The translations under genes were made by a program, and so were the position numbers. Positions 26,078 through 34,453 of a DNA stretch of 64,000 nucleotides are shown in pieces (the stretch's first letter is position 1; each line of letters opens with the position of its first letter). Source of the DNA: Blastopirellula marina (lineage in GTDB: Bacteria; Planctomycetota; Planctomycetia; Pirellulales; Pirellulaceae). The stretch lies in assembly GCF_002967765.1 (NCBI RefSeq), contig NZ_PUHY01000012.1, positions 186,001 to 250,000 on the forward strand, written 5' to 3'. A model generated the notes under the pieces. The model was given only the letters and a program-made list of their open reading frames with translations, was not told the origin of the DNA and ran no database searches.

Positions 26078-27928
26078 TTACTTCTTTCTTCGCCGTGTAT
26101 CGATATCTTCGTACGGATGCGGCCCGGGGAAGTCGACCAAGCCTCGACGTTCGTTCGGCATGGGCAAAGGCCCCGCGATTTCCGCTGCCGCGCGACGTCC
26201 TGATTCCTCGGGAAGTTCTTCTGCACCGGGGAAGGGGGTCGCTTCTTCCTGGTAAAGATGAATCGTCTGGGTTGGAAACGCGAACTGAACTCCCAACCGT
26301 TTCGCCAAGCGAACAATATCGACAAACAATCGATGCCGCTCGCGTAACTCAACGCTCCAGTCGTTACAGTCCAGGTAAAGGTTGACTAGAATATCGAGCG
26401 AGCTGTTATTAAATTCATTGAGAAAGACCTGGTAATAGTCTTTCCGTGTATAGGGCTGGCGTCGAATCAGTTCGCGAATACCTTCACAGAACGCGTCAAT
26501 CTGCTCAGGCGTCGTATCATACTGCACGCCTACGACGGTCTTCACGCGACGGAATTGACGGCGCCCCATATTGTCGACCTTCGCGGTGATCAACAAGCTG
26601 TTCGGAACGGTCATCAAGCTGTTATTAAACGTGCGAATCTTCGTGCTTCGCAGGCCCATCTTCTCGACGGTACCTTCGACACCTTCCGTCAATATCCAGT
26701 CGCCGATCTCGAAAGGACGATCGATCATTACCGTCAGAGAACCAAATATGTTGCTCAGCGTATCTTTGGCCGCCAAGGCGATCGCGATACCACCGATACC
26801 GAGCGAACCAAGCAAACCGACGATCGGCAAATCGAACGATTCGGCTAACACCAGTACGCCCACACACACGGCAAACGTCTTCAGTGATTTGCCCAACAGT
26901 GGCAATAAGAGATCGTCATACTTCTTGCCACGACGGGCCGCAGCGTTGATCAGGTGAATGATCAACAAGTCAATGATCCGGAAAAACGCCCAGATCGCTG
27001 TGACAATTCCAAAGAATTGAACCCCATAAAATAGAATCGCACGGAACAAGTCCGGTAAACGAAAGAGGTACAATCCCCAGTACCAAACAACGGCCATCGC
27101 CGTCAGTCCAATCGGCTGCCACGCTTTCTTGAACGCTTCGCTCAGTTCCTCATCCGAGGCCGTACGCGAAAAGCGAAATAGATAAATCAAATGCAGAAGC
27201 CACTTGGTCATCACGTCGACGGCATAGCCAGTGACGATCAGCAGCAGCAAACAAATCCATTGATACGTCGGAATCAGAAAATGATCCTGACGATAAAACG
27301 GCGGAACTTGTGATTCAAGCCACAATGCAAATGTTGGACGTGGCTTGGGTGTGGCATCGCCTGATTGTTTTTCTTCCTGTTCGCGACTTGTAATCTCCGA
27401 GGCATACTTCGTGACCAGCTTGTTGATCGCGTCGACGGTCTTCGTGCTGAAACGCCATAGGCCGTCACTTCCTTTAGTCAGTGTGATTTGCTTAGCATCG
27501 TCTCGTTCATCTTCGCGAACATATCGCCCTGTCGTGCCATCCCCAAAAACAGGAACTTCTATTTCTTCGGTCTTCTCAGGGACATCTTCCGGTTTGATAC
27601 TCCATAGCGTTGATAGCAGCTGAAACAACTGGTAGGCCAGGTCGCGCTGCGATAGCTTCTGAGACTCAGGCCGTTCGCTGAAGTCCATGCACTGGATCGC
27701 CGTGTCGAAGTCATTCTCCTGACACGCTTCCAGAAACGTCTTTACCGTCGCTCGAGGCGTTCCCTGACGCAACAGCAGCTTGGGATCGATCGGTGGGGGC
27801 TCAGCTGGTTTCTCAGCCGCGGCCCCACCAGTTACTTCAGGGATCGGAACCGTCTGAGCCGATGCTACCAATGCCAGCTGACCCATGAGCCAACAGCCGA
27901 GCAAGATCCGAAGAATTTTTCTGGCCAT
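26078..27928 (-). CDS. MscS-family mechanosensitive channel with long N-terminal domain, 616 aa
   Basis: A signal-like helix (1-22) is followed by a periplasmic-type domain of about 200 residues (with RATVKTFLEACQENDFDTAIQCM), five or six membrane helices from about 215 to 400, and the MscS core. The core is visible as IALAAKDTLSNIFGSLTVMIDRPFEIGDWI, then GTVEKMGLRSTKIRT and VPNSLL. The beta and alpha-beta domains (430-560) follow. MscS channels open under membrane tension to release osmolytes. The large N-terminal domain resembles MscK/YbdG-type relatives. The start at 27928 (MARKILRILLG) gives a proper signal; 27946 is an alternative. Confidence 0.9.
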   Translation of the reverse strand: MARKILRILLGCWLMGQLALVASAQTVPIPEVTGGAAAEKPAEPPPIDPKLLLRQGTPRATVKTFLEACQENDFDTAIQCMDFSERPESQKLSQRDLAYQLFQLLSTLWSIKPEDVPEKTEEIEVPVFGDGTTGRYVREDERDDAKQITLTKGSDGLWRFSTKTVDAINKLVTKYASEITSREQEEKQSGDATPKPRPTFALWLESQVPPFYRQDHFLIPTYQWICLLLLIVTGYAVDVMTKWLLHLIYLFRFSRTASDEELSEAFKKAWQPIGLTAMAVVWYWGLYLFRLPDLFRAILFYGVQFFGIVTAIWAFFRIIDLLIIHLINAAARRGKKYDDLLLPLLGKSLKTFAVCVGVLVLAESFDLPIVGLLGSLGIGGIAIALAAKDTLSNIFGSLTVMIDRPFEIGDWILTEGVEGTVEKMGLRSTKIRTFNNSLMTVPNSLLITAKVDNMGRRQFRRVKTVVGVQYDTTPEQIDAFCEGIRELIRRQPYTRKDYYQVFLNEFNNSSLDILVNLYLDCNDWSVELRERHRLFVDIVRLAKRLGVQFAFPTQTIHLYQEEATPFPGAEELPEESGRRAAAEIAGPLPMPNERRGLVDFPGPHPYEDIDTRRRKK

Positions 27929-28052
27929 GATGGGGGAGAAAACCAATTCAGGACGTTGATGGAAGAAAGCCGTCCAGTGCTATCCAAATTTCACCGCAAA
28001 ACCGTGCGGGAAGTTATCCAGAGACCTTCGATGCTATTCGTTTGCTTCGAAA

Positions 28053-28090
28053 TAAAAAAGGCCCCCGGAAAGTTCGGATCCCAGGGGGGC
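28053..28090 (-). terminator. Strong terminator hairpin upstream of mscS
   Basis: On the minus strand, GCCCCC (28085-28090) pairs with GGGGGC (28061-28066), flanking a GG/CC pair and a small bulge, and a run of seven T follows (28054-28060). It is 125 bases before the mscS start and 330 bases after the diguanylate cyclase stop on the same strand. Confidence 0.7.
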
Positions 28091-28421
28091 AAAGGATTCC
28101 GTTCTTCTCCGGGAGCGATTGGTCGGTTCTGCGATCGACATCCTGTCGAAAATGAGCCGAGTCTTTCGGTTGCCGAAATGCGAGTTATCAAGCCAGCCAG
28201 TCGAACTTCCGTGCCCAACCGCCAGCTAACGATCCGCGGAAAACCATCGTCACGGTTTTCCCTATGCAGGAAACATCTCATCACTAAGGCAAGTCCGAAC
28301 GACCGTCAATTTGCTTTCGCAGGGGAAGACGTGTCGTTCGTGTGTGGCGGCAAATTATTTGTTTTCGGAAAACGGGTCAACCCCGTTTCTTGGAAAGATT
28401 TCCCCTGCGATTACCGACAGA
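28091..28421 (-). other. Hairpin-rich gene-free segment between diguanylate cyclase and mscS
   Basis: No convincing coding sequence. Two more stems are present: AAACGGG/CCCGTTT (28370-28388), likely the cyclase terminator, and GGAAAACC/GGTTTTCC (28238-28261). Together with the terminator at 28053-28090 these may define a short non-coding transcript or an mscS leader. Confidence 0.4.
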
Positions 28422-29936
28422 CTACTTTGCTATCACCGGTGAAGCTGTCTCTTGTTCCGCTTCCGACATGGCGCCATCTTTGTCAGATCGGATGACGACA
28501 TTTCCTCCAATCTCACCACCAAGCCGCACACAAGCCTCGGCACGAGAAACAAGCTTCTTGCCACTATCGCCATCCATCGCTTCTGCGACGCCGCAAGTGA
28601 CCGTGATTCGAACCACACCTTCTGGGGTTTCGAACTGCAACTGACTAATTGAATTGCGTGCTCGTTCGGCCACAGCGGCCGTTTCCACTTCACCAGCCGT
28701 TGGCAATAAAGCGCCGTACTGCATCTTCGACAGTTTGCAAACGTGATCCATCTCGCGAAGTACTATTTTGAGTTCTTCATGAACACCTTCCTCGATGGCT
28801 TTGAAATCATTGGGGCCAACCATCACGTTTTCGTCGAGTGGATCGATGTTGACGATAAAGATTCCTAGCGGATTTTGTTTTCGATGGAACATTGCTAAGC
28901 GACGATCAACATCTCGCAGGAATTCTTCACGACCGGACATCGCGACCGGAACGTCGTGCTCTTCCGATGTCACCGAAGATTCGTCGTTTCCTTTGGGGAT
29001 CTCATGACATCCATGCGAGTCATGCCAGCATGCACGATTGCGACCACGGCGTTTGGCGTCGTATAGTGCGCGATCAGCTCGGCTAAGCCAGTCTTCGGGA
29101 GTGGCATCGTGAAAGAGTTCCGCCACACCCAAGCTCACCGTTACCTCCAGAGTTGTCTCCTCGTACGGTACGGCCAGCTTTTCGATCTTATGGTTGATTC
29201 GCTGTGCGGCAATCTTCGCGTCAAAGATTTCAGTCTTCGGAAAGAGGACCGCGAATTCCTCGCCGCCGTAGCGTACGACAATACCACCAAGCGGCTGAAC
29301 AGTTTGCCAGATCACTTCGCCGACTGATCTTAAGCATGCATCACCTGCTTGATGTCCGCGACGATCATTGAACTCTTTGAAATGGTCGATATCGATCATG
29401 ATCAAGCATGCTGGATCCTTCAGCCGTCGTCGGTGATCAAATAGTCTTTTCAGTTCTTCGTCGAAGACGCGACGGTTTGGCAATCCGGTCAATGCATCGG
29501 TGCGTGCTTCGACGCGGTGCGATCGTAGCTGTTGCGATTGTTCGAGGAGCCTTGCTTCGGCCACACTCAATCGCGTATCAAGATGGCGATTGGCTTCAAT
29601 CAAGTGAGCAATCACGCGGGCAACGCCTTCGACGTCGGCCACGCCAGAGATAGTGGTCAAATCGTTGTTAATTCGTTCGACCGATTGCGAATGCTCCTGG
29701 ACATCGGTTCGCATGCCGTCGGCAAGCGTCTGCACGCTTTCGACGACACATTGAACCATGTCTTCCAGCTCAGAGGACGCGCAGCTATCTGGCGCCGGCT
29801 CGTCGACAGCATGTTGGTCTGATTCCACGACCGATTTCTTTCGGCCGATGGGAAGGTTGAGCCACGCGGATGCAAGGAAGCCAATTCCAAAGAACAGGCC
29901 ACATTGAATCGCATGAAACAGCGTGAATTCAGGCAT
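28422..29936 (-). CDS. Diguanylate cyclase with a second, degenerate GGDEF domain, 504 aa
   Basis: Residues about 8-28 form a membrane helix; a coiled coil (about 75-145) follows. The first GGDEF domain (about 150-310) is complete: DALTGLPNRRVFDEEL, IDIDHFKEFND and RYGGEEFAVLFP carry the metal- and substrate-binding residues, so it should make cyclic di-GMP from GTP. A second domain (about 350-490) has the fold but reads KMQYGALLP where GGEEF should be, so it is catalytically dead. GTG at 29954 is an alternative start; ATG at 29936 is chosen. It diverges from the NarL-type regulator. Confidence 0.88.
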   Translation of the reverse strand: MPEFTLFHAIQCGLFFGIGFLASAWLNLPIGRKKSVVESDQHAVDEPAPDSCASSELEDMVQCVVESVQTLADGMRTDVQEHSQSVERINNDLTTISGVADVEGVARVIAHLIEANRHLDTRLSVAEARLLEQSQQLRSHRVEARTDALTGLPNRRVFDEELKRLFDHRRRLKDPACLIMIDIDHFKEFNDRRGHQAGDACLRSVGEVIWQTVQPLGGIVVRYGGEEFAVLFPKTEIFDAKIAAQRINHKIEKLAVPYEETTLEVTVSLGVAELFHDATPEDWLSRADRALYDAKRRGRNRACWHDSHGCHEIPKGNDESSVTSEEHDVPVAMSGREEFLRDVDRRLAMFHRKQNPLGIFIVNIDPLDENVMVGPNDFKAIEEGVHEELKIVLREMDHVCKLSKMQYGALLPTAGEVETAAVAERARNSISQLQFETPEGVVRITVTCGVAEAMDGDSGKKLVSRAEACVRLGGEIGGNVVIRSDKDGAMSEAEQETASPVIAK

Positions 29937-30303
29937 CTCTAAATTCGCGATCACTGGGGGCAGTGGTAGCGATCGTACCGGTTAGATCATCTGTGACCGG
30001 CCGTTACCGCTGAGGTTGTTAGTGCGCAACCGCACTATGGGCAGCAACCTCTACTTGTTACTTAAGTCACAATACCCCCCGGTCAAACGAAAACGGCAAG
30101 ATAGTCCACAAATACCAGGGTCACGAAAATCCTGCGTATATCCGCACTCGTCGGCAATTAACTCCCTATCTTGAAAAGCGGAACTATACTTGACCCAGAG
30201 GATGCGCCAGTTGTGTGACGTTGCGCATTCAACGACATGCTACGCGTTCATTTTTTTGGCGCCAGCTCATAGGAACCCTGCTAGTTGAATCAGGGGCAGA
30301 CTG
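29937..30303. other. Divergent regulatory region with a large inverted repeat
   Basis: 367 bases between the diguanylate cyclase and the response regulator, which are transcribed away from each other. It contains AGGTTG-TAGTGCG (30013-30026) facing CGCACTA-CAACCT (30031-30050), a strong stem with a four-base loop, plausibly an operator or cruciform. No gene. Confidence 0.5.
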
Positions 30304-31008
30304 ATGATGCTTGCAAAGAGCAATTCCGAACAACGCTACCCACGCGTTTTGGTCGTCGACGATGACGATGCCATTATGCGTGCAGTGTCGCGTGTGCTCG
30401 ACTCCGACGAATCAATTCAGATCGTTGGTCAAACCACTCACGCACAAGCGGCCTTGGCGATGGCCGAAGCATTGAAGCCCGAAGTCGTGCTGATGGACAT
30501 CCACATGCACGGGCTCGATCCATTCCTGGCATGCACGGAAATCTCGCGAGCAACCAACGGTCATTCTAAGGTGTTGTTTTACACTGGGTTTCCTAAGGAC
30601 AATTATCTCGATCGCTGCTTGGCGGTCGGAGCCGCCGGTATTGTCTCCAAGCATTCCGAATCGCTCCGCAATCTGGCGTTTGCTATTCGTCATGTGGCGG
30701 CTGGTAACACTTACTTTTCGCCAGAGCTCGATAAGCGATTGACCGAGCGAGAAGACGGCCTGCCTGCCTCGCGATTGGCCACTCTCACCGAGCGTGAAGT
30801 GGGGGTACTACGTGAACTGGCCCTGGGCCGTACCCAATCCGAAATCGCCGAAGCGTTGGATATCAGCGAACGAACCGTGAACAAGACGGTTGGTGACCTG
30901 AAAACGAAGATCGATGTCCAAACGATCAACGAGATGCTCATCTTCGCCGTAAATGAAGGCCTGGTTCATCCCGAACTGCTATTCGTCGAACGTCCTGAAA
31001 AAGCGTAG
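30304..31008 (+). CDS. NarL/LuxR-type response regulator, 234 aa
   Basis: The receiver domain (about 13-130) has the acidic pair in VLVVDDDDAI, the phospho-acceptor Asp 65 in VVLMDIHMHG, a Thr in LFYTGF and the Lys in GIVSKHSE, all conserved. The LuxR-type helix-turn-helix (about 160-220) is TEREVGVLRELALGRTQSEIAEALDISERTVNK. It should be a DNA-binding regulator activated by phosphorylation, but no histidine kinase gene is next to it. AGGGG lies 7 nt before the ATG. It shares a divergent promoter region with the diguanylate cyclase gene. Confidence 0.9.
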   Translation: MMLAKSNSEQRYPRVLVVDDDDAIMRAVSRVLDSDESIQIVGQTTHAQAALAMAEALKPEVVLMDIHMHGLDPFLACTEISRATNGHSKVLFYTGFPKDNYLDRCLAVGAAGIVSKHSESLRNLAFAIRHVAAGNTYFSPELDKRLTEREDGLPASRLATLTEREVGVLRELALGRTQSEIAEALDISERTVNKTVGDLKTKIDVQTINEMLIFAVNEGLVHPELLFVERPEKA

Positions 31009-31085
31009 GCTGCTTTTTCCGCAGACGATTGTGGTACGATAATTCCCAGGGAACCCCTGGAATCTATCACCACGGAAGATCGTTC

Positions 31086-32276
31086 ATGCTTACCAAGACG
31101 CAACAAGATCGCGCGTTCGCCCTCGTACAATCCCTCATGGCCATCTCGGGCAAGAGTGGCGACGAGGCAGAAGTCGCGACCTTCGTCCGCAATCAACTTC
31201 TGGAAGCTGGCGTTGCGGAAGAGGCAATGCAGCACGATACGGCGCATTCACGCTGCCCTATTCCCAGTAGCACCACCGGCAACCTAATCGTCCACTTGCC
31301 CGGCGAACTCGATATTCCTCGCCGTCTATTGATGGCACATATGGATACCGTTCCGATTTGTGTCGGATCGCGTCCAGTCCGAGATGGTGATTTCCTGATA
31401 CCGCAGGACCCGCATACAGGTCTCGGCGCGGACGATCGGGCGGGTGTTGCCACCATGCTTTTTGCCGCAACCGAGCTCTTACAGCAAGGGCTGCCGCACG
31501 GACCACTGACTCTGTTGTTCTGTGTGCAGGAGGAAATAGGTTTGCAAGGAGCACGATACCTAGAAACCGACAAGTTGGGGGAACCAGCCTTAGCGTTTAA
31601 CTGGGATGGGAGTGATCCGGCAAAGCTGACCGTGGGAGCAATCGGCGGGTATCGCATGACGATCGAAATTCGAGGCAAAGCCAGCCACGCTGGCGTCGCC
31701 CCGCAAAAAGGTGTTAGTGCCGTGACAGTCGCTGGCATCGCGATCGCCAAACTACATCACGCCGGCCTCCTCGGTAAGATTGACCAAGGAGACCTTCAAG
31801 GTACAAGCAACATCGGCGTGATCCAGGGTGGCAACGCGACGAATGTGGTCGCCGATCATGTCCACCTACATGCCGAAGTCCGCAGTCATCAGAAGGAATC
31901 GATCGAAATCCTGGTCGAACGGTTCGAGATGGCCTTCCAGGAGGCCGCCAAGGAAGTGGTGAACGATCAGAACGAATCCGCGAGCGTCACCTTCGATGGC
32001 GATCTCAACTACGAGCCGTTCGTCATGCCAACTGACTCCCCCAGCGTGCAAACGGCCGAACGGGTCTTGAAGTCCCTTGGCATCGAACCGATTCATGCGA
32101 TCGCCAACGGGGGCCTCGACGCCAATTGGATGTTTCGACACGGAATCCCCACGGTTTCGATGGGCTGTGGCCAGCAGAACCCACACATGACAAGCGAACG
32201 AATGAGTATCCCCCAATTTCACACCGCCTGCGAAGTCGCATTGCGTATCGCCAGCGGAGAAGATGGTGCGTCATGA
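31086..32276 (+). CDS. PepT-like M20 metallopeptidase, 396 aa
   Basis: The zinc ligands expected of M20/PepT enzymes are visible: MAHMDTVP (His and Asp), GADDRAG (bridging Asp), FCVQEEIGLQG (the catalytic and ligand Glu pair), NWDGSD and NPHMTSERM near the end (final His). A dimerisation lid (about 180-295) includes GYRMTIEIRGKASHAG. Peptidase T cleaves tripeptides in the cytoplasm. Length (396) is normal. GGAAGA lies before the ATG at 31086. The stop overlaps the next ATG (ATGA), so the following iron-sulfur gene is coupled to it. Confidence 0.87.
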   Translation: MLTKTQQDRAFALVQSLMAISGKSGDEAEVATFVRNQLLEAGVAEEAMQHDTAHSRCPIPSSTTGNLIVHLPGELDIPRRLLMAHMDTVPICVGSRPVRDGDFLIPQDPHTGLGADDRAGVATMLFAATELLQQGLPHGPLTLLFCVQEEIGLQGARYLETDKLGEPALAFNWDGSDPAKLTVGAIGGYRMTIEIRGKASHAGVAPQKGVSAVTVAGIAIAKLHHAGLLGKIDQGDLQGTSNIGVIQGGNATNVVADHVHLHAEVRSHQKESIEILVERFEMAFQEAAKEVVNDQNESASVTFDGDLNYEPFVMPTDSPSVQTAERVLKSLGIEPIHAIANGGLDANWMFRHGIPTVSMGCGQQNPHMTSERMSIPQFHTACEVALRIASGEDGAS

Positions 32277-32545
32277 AGCCAGACGATGAACTGTGCTTAT
32301 GCTTCCATGTGACGATGCGAAAGGTGCAGAACTTTTGCCGGATTGAAAAGCCACGGCGTGCTTCTCAGCTCTCGGAGTGTGGGGGGGCAGGAACAGGCTG
32401 TGGTTGGTGCCGCCCATTTCTGCAGCGGATCTTCGAGAACCAACAGCAAACTGGTGAATCCGAGATACCCGATTCTGAGGCCTATCACCGTGATCGAGCC
32501 GCCTACTTAGAGGAACGTAAGAAACGCGGCGACAAAACGGACTAA
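32273..32545 (+). CDS. BFD-like [2Fe-2S]-binding small protein, 90 aa
   Basis: The N-terminal half carries ELCLCFHVTMRKVQNFCR and then CGGAGTGCGWCRPFL. The CxC plus CxxxxxCxxC arrangement is that of the BFD-like [2Fe-2S] domain, also found in bacterioferritin-associated ferredoxin and in nitrite reductase. The C-terminal half is polar and helical. It begins inside the stop of the PepT-like gene (ATGA overlap), a tight coupling whose purpose is not obvious. Bfd itself is about 64 aa, so there is a 25-residue tail. Likely role: electron transfer or iron sensing. Confidence 0.75.
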   Translation: MKPDDELCLCFHVTMRKVQNFCRIEKPRRASQLSECGGAGTGCGWCRPFLQRIFENQQQTGESEIPDSEAYHRDRAAYLEERKKRGDKTD

Positions 32546-32571
32546 TGGAACGCAAGCCGACGAAGTGTCTG

Positions 32572-32931
32572 CTACGATTGCCACAGTTCTTTGAGGGCAA
32601 CCATGGCAGCTTCGCGATCGGGATATCGCTGCCAAAGAGAGTCGATCTTCGATCGCTTCAGAACGTTTAAACAATCCTCGTTCAAACCGGCAAGTACGAG
32701 GTGGCCACCCCGCTTCTTAATCAACTTCCAGATCCGAATCAGGAACTGAATAAAGAACGCACCGATCGACTTCGTATGCGAGAGATCGATCACGACCAGG
32801 GGAGGCGAGGCATGTTTCGCAACTTCAACGATTTGCTGAACCACGTTGCCGAGGTTTGACTCTTCTAGGTTCTCGTATTCTGGCCCGAATTCGAGAACCG
32901 TGATATCGCTCTGGCGCAGAATATTGACCAT
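32572..32931 (-). CDS. STAS-domain protein without the usual phosphosite, 119 aa
   Basis: Strand-helix pattern and length fit a single STAS domain, like SpoIIAA-type anti-sigma-factor antagonists. The core VVIDLSHTKSIGAFFIQFL should contain DSSG, whose second serine is phosphorylated in SpoIIAA; here the aligned residues are G-A-F. A GGHLVLAGLNEDC strand and a C-terminal helix finish the fold. If it interacts with partners, it cannot be regulated by phosphorylation at that position. No partner anti-sigma factor is adjacent. It converges with the iron-sulfur gene. Confidence 0.75.
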   Translation of the reverse strand: MVNILRQSDITVLEFGPEYENLEESNLGNVVQQIVEVAKHASPPLVVIDLSHTKSIGAFFIQFLIRIWKLIKKRGGHLVLAGLNEDCLNVLKRSKIDSLWQRYPDREAAMVALKELWQS

Positions 32932-33309
32932 TTGGCTGACATTCGCCGGTATACGTGGGAACTAGATCACGTGGCAAGGATTTCCTCTTGGGTGAGCGGG
33001 GTTTTCACCTAAGGGAAAAAGGGAGTCGACTGTATGTCAAACAGAAAACCGGCAAATCGAGCAAATCCATGCTTTCGCGTAGTCTATCTGTCTATGTCCG
33101 TAATAACAACCCCTTAACTTCTTAAATATTTCCGTAGTGATTTCACAACAATTGTATACTTGAGGAATGCCTCCGAACAATTTTATCCCTAGAGGGATAT
33201 GCTATTATTCGCATGGGTGCCCTACCTTAAGAGGGGCCACCTTCGTGGTTACCCCTGTGCGAACAAAACCTCATCAAACATCTTCTGTTCAGACAAGGAG
33301 TCAGGAACC
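32932..33309. other. 378-base divergent intergenic region
   Basis: Between the STAS gene (minus) and the LOG-family gene (plus). AT-rich with T-runs; probably holds both promoters. No gene, tRNA or strong hairpin recognised. Confidence 0.3.
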
Positions 33310-34353
33310 GTGAATCGATTCGAAGACACGGATGACGACGACCTCTTACCCGAGAGCGACGATCGTCGCACGAAAGAGATTAATCGCTTACTCGATCAAA
33401 TCCATGAGACTGCGGACAAACTGCAACGCGATGCCGCAACGCGTGGCGACCTCAAACTCCTTTCACGCTCTCTTAAAGAGTTACGTTACGCGTTCAAGGT
33501 GTTCACGCCGTATCGCGACATGCGAAAGCTAACCATCTTCGGTTCAGCCCGCACACTGCCAGATCATCCGACTTACATCGCCGCCGCCAAGTTTGCCGAG
33601 ACCATGGCCGAGGACGGTTGGTTGGTGATTACGGGAGCCGGCAGCGGCATCATGGAAGCGGGTCATCGCGGGGCAGGGCGAAAGAACGCGATGGGGCTCA
33701 ACATTGTGCTTCCGTTCGAACAACAGGCCAATCCCATCATCCATGGGGATGATAAACTCGTAAACATGAAGTACTTCTTCACGCGAAAACTAATGTTCGT
33801 GAAGGAATGCGATGCAGTCGTTTGTTTACCTGGTGGATTCGGTACTTTGGACGAGGCGTTCGAAGTACTCACCTTAGTTCAAACTGGCAAGCGTGATCTG
33901 TTCCCGATTGTGCTTTTAGATGCCCCAGGAGGAACCTATTGGAAGAAGCTTGATGACTTTATCCGTGCCTCACTTTTCGAGGACGGAATGATCTCGCCAG
34001 AAGACTTTGCACTGTACCGCGTCACCGATCGTGTGGAAGAAGCAGTCGAAGAGATCGAGCAGTTTTACAAGGTCTATCACAGTATGCGGTACGTCCGCAA
34101 CCGTTTGGTTATCCGTCTACAAACAACGATTAGCGACAAGCTATTCAATGCCATTCGGTCGGAGTTTCAAGACATACTGAGCGAGGGGGATTTTGAAATC
34201 CGTTCGGCGTTGCCGGAAGAAGACGAACCCGACTTGGAAGCATTACCTCGTTTGGTGTTCACCTTCAATCGGCGCAATCTGGGAAGACTCCGACTGATGA
34301 TCGATTGTCTCAATGCGGACAGTTTGGAACCTGCTTCGCGTGAACCAATCTGA
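33310..34353 (+). CDS. LOG-family protein (TIGR00730-type nucleotide-binding fold), 347 aa
   Basis: The central Rossmann-like domain has [31 protein letters not shown] and the diagnostic [14 protein letters not shown] (PGGxGTxxE). In the LOG (LONELY GUY) family this motif belongs to cytokinin-type nucleoside 5'-monophosphate phosphoribohydrolases. Many bacterial members are of uncertain role. It has N- and C-terminal extensions (1-75 and 270-347) beyond the usual 180-220 aa, which places it in the longer pirin/YgdH-like group. GTG start at 33310 follows AGGAGTCAGGAACC; an upstream ATG frame is not supported. Confidence 0.85.
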   Translation: MNRFEDTDDDDLLPESDDRRTKEINRLLDQIHETADKLQRDAATRGDLKLLSRSLKELRYAFKVFTPYRDMRKLTIFGSARTLPDHPTYIAAAKFAETMAEDGWLVITGAGSGIMEAGHRGAGRKNAMGLNIVLPFEQQANPIIHGDDKLVNMKYFFTRKLMFVKECDAVVCLPGGFGTLDEAFEVLTLVQTGKRDLFPIVLLDAPGGTYWKKLDDFIRASLFEDGMISPEDFALYRVTDRVEEAVEEIEQFYKVYHSMRYVRNRLVIRLQTTISDKLFNAIRSEFQDILSEGDFEIRSALPEEDEPDLEALPRLVFTFNRRNLGRLRLMIDCLNADSLEPASREPI

Positions 34354-34401
34354 CGGTTTCCGGCCGCGAGACAAGATTTTTTTGTTCCACTAGCGCAAAA
34401 A

Positions 34402-34433
34402 AATCGTCCGCAAAATTTTGTTCGCGGACGATT
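34402..34433 (-). terminator. Terminator of the PVC-type dehydrogenase gene
   Basis: AATCGTCCGC (34402-34411) pairs with GCGGACGATT (34424-34433) around a 12-nt loop. On the minus strand the stem is followed by TTTTTTTGCGC. It lies 20 bases past the stop at 34454 and may also end the LOG-family transcript from the other side. Confidence 0.85.
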
Positions 34434-34453
34434 ACTAGGGCGTTAATTATTCG

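Noticed and set aside
27956-28495. 179-codon open frame on the plus strand
   Set aside because: It crosses the terminator hairpins and the end of the cyclase gene, has no ribosome-binding site and reads as low-quality sequence.
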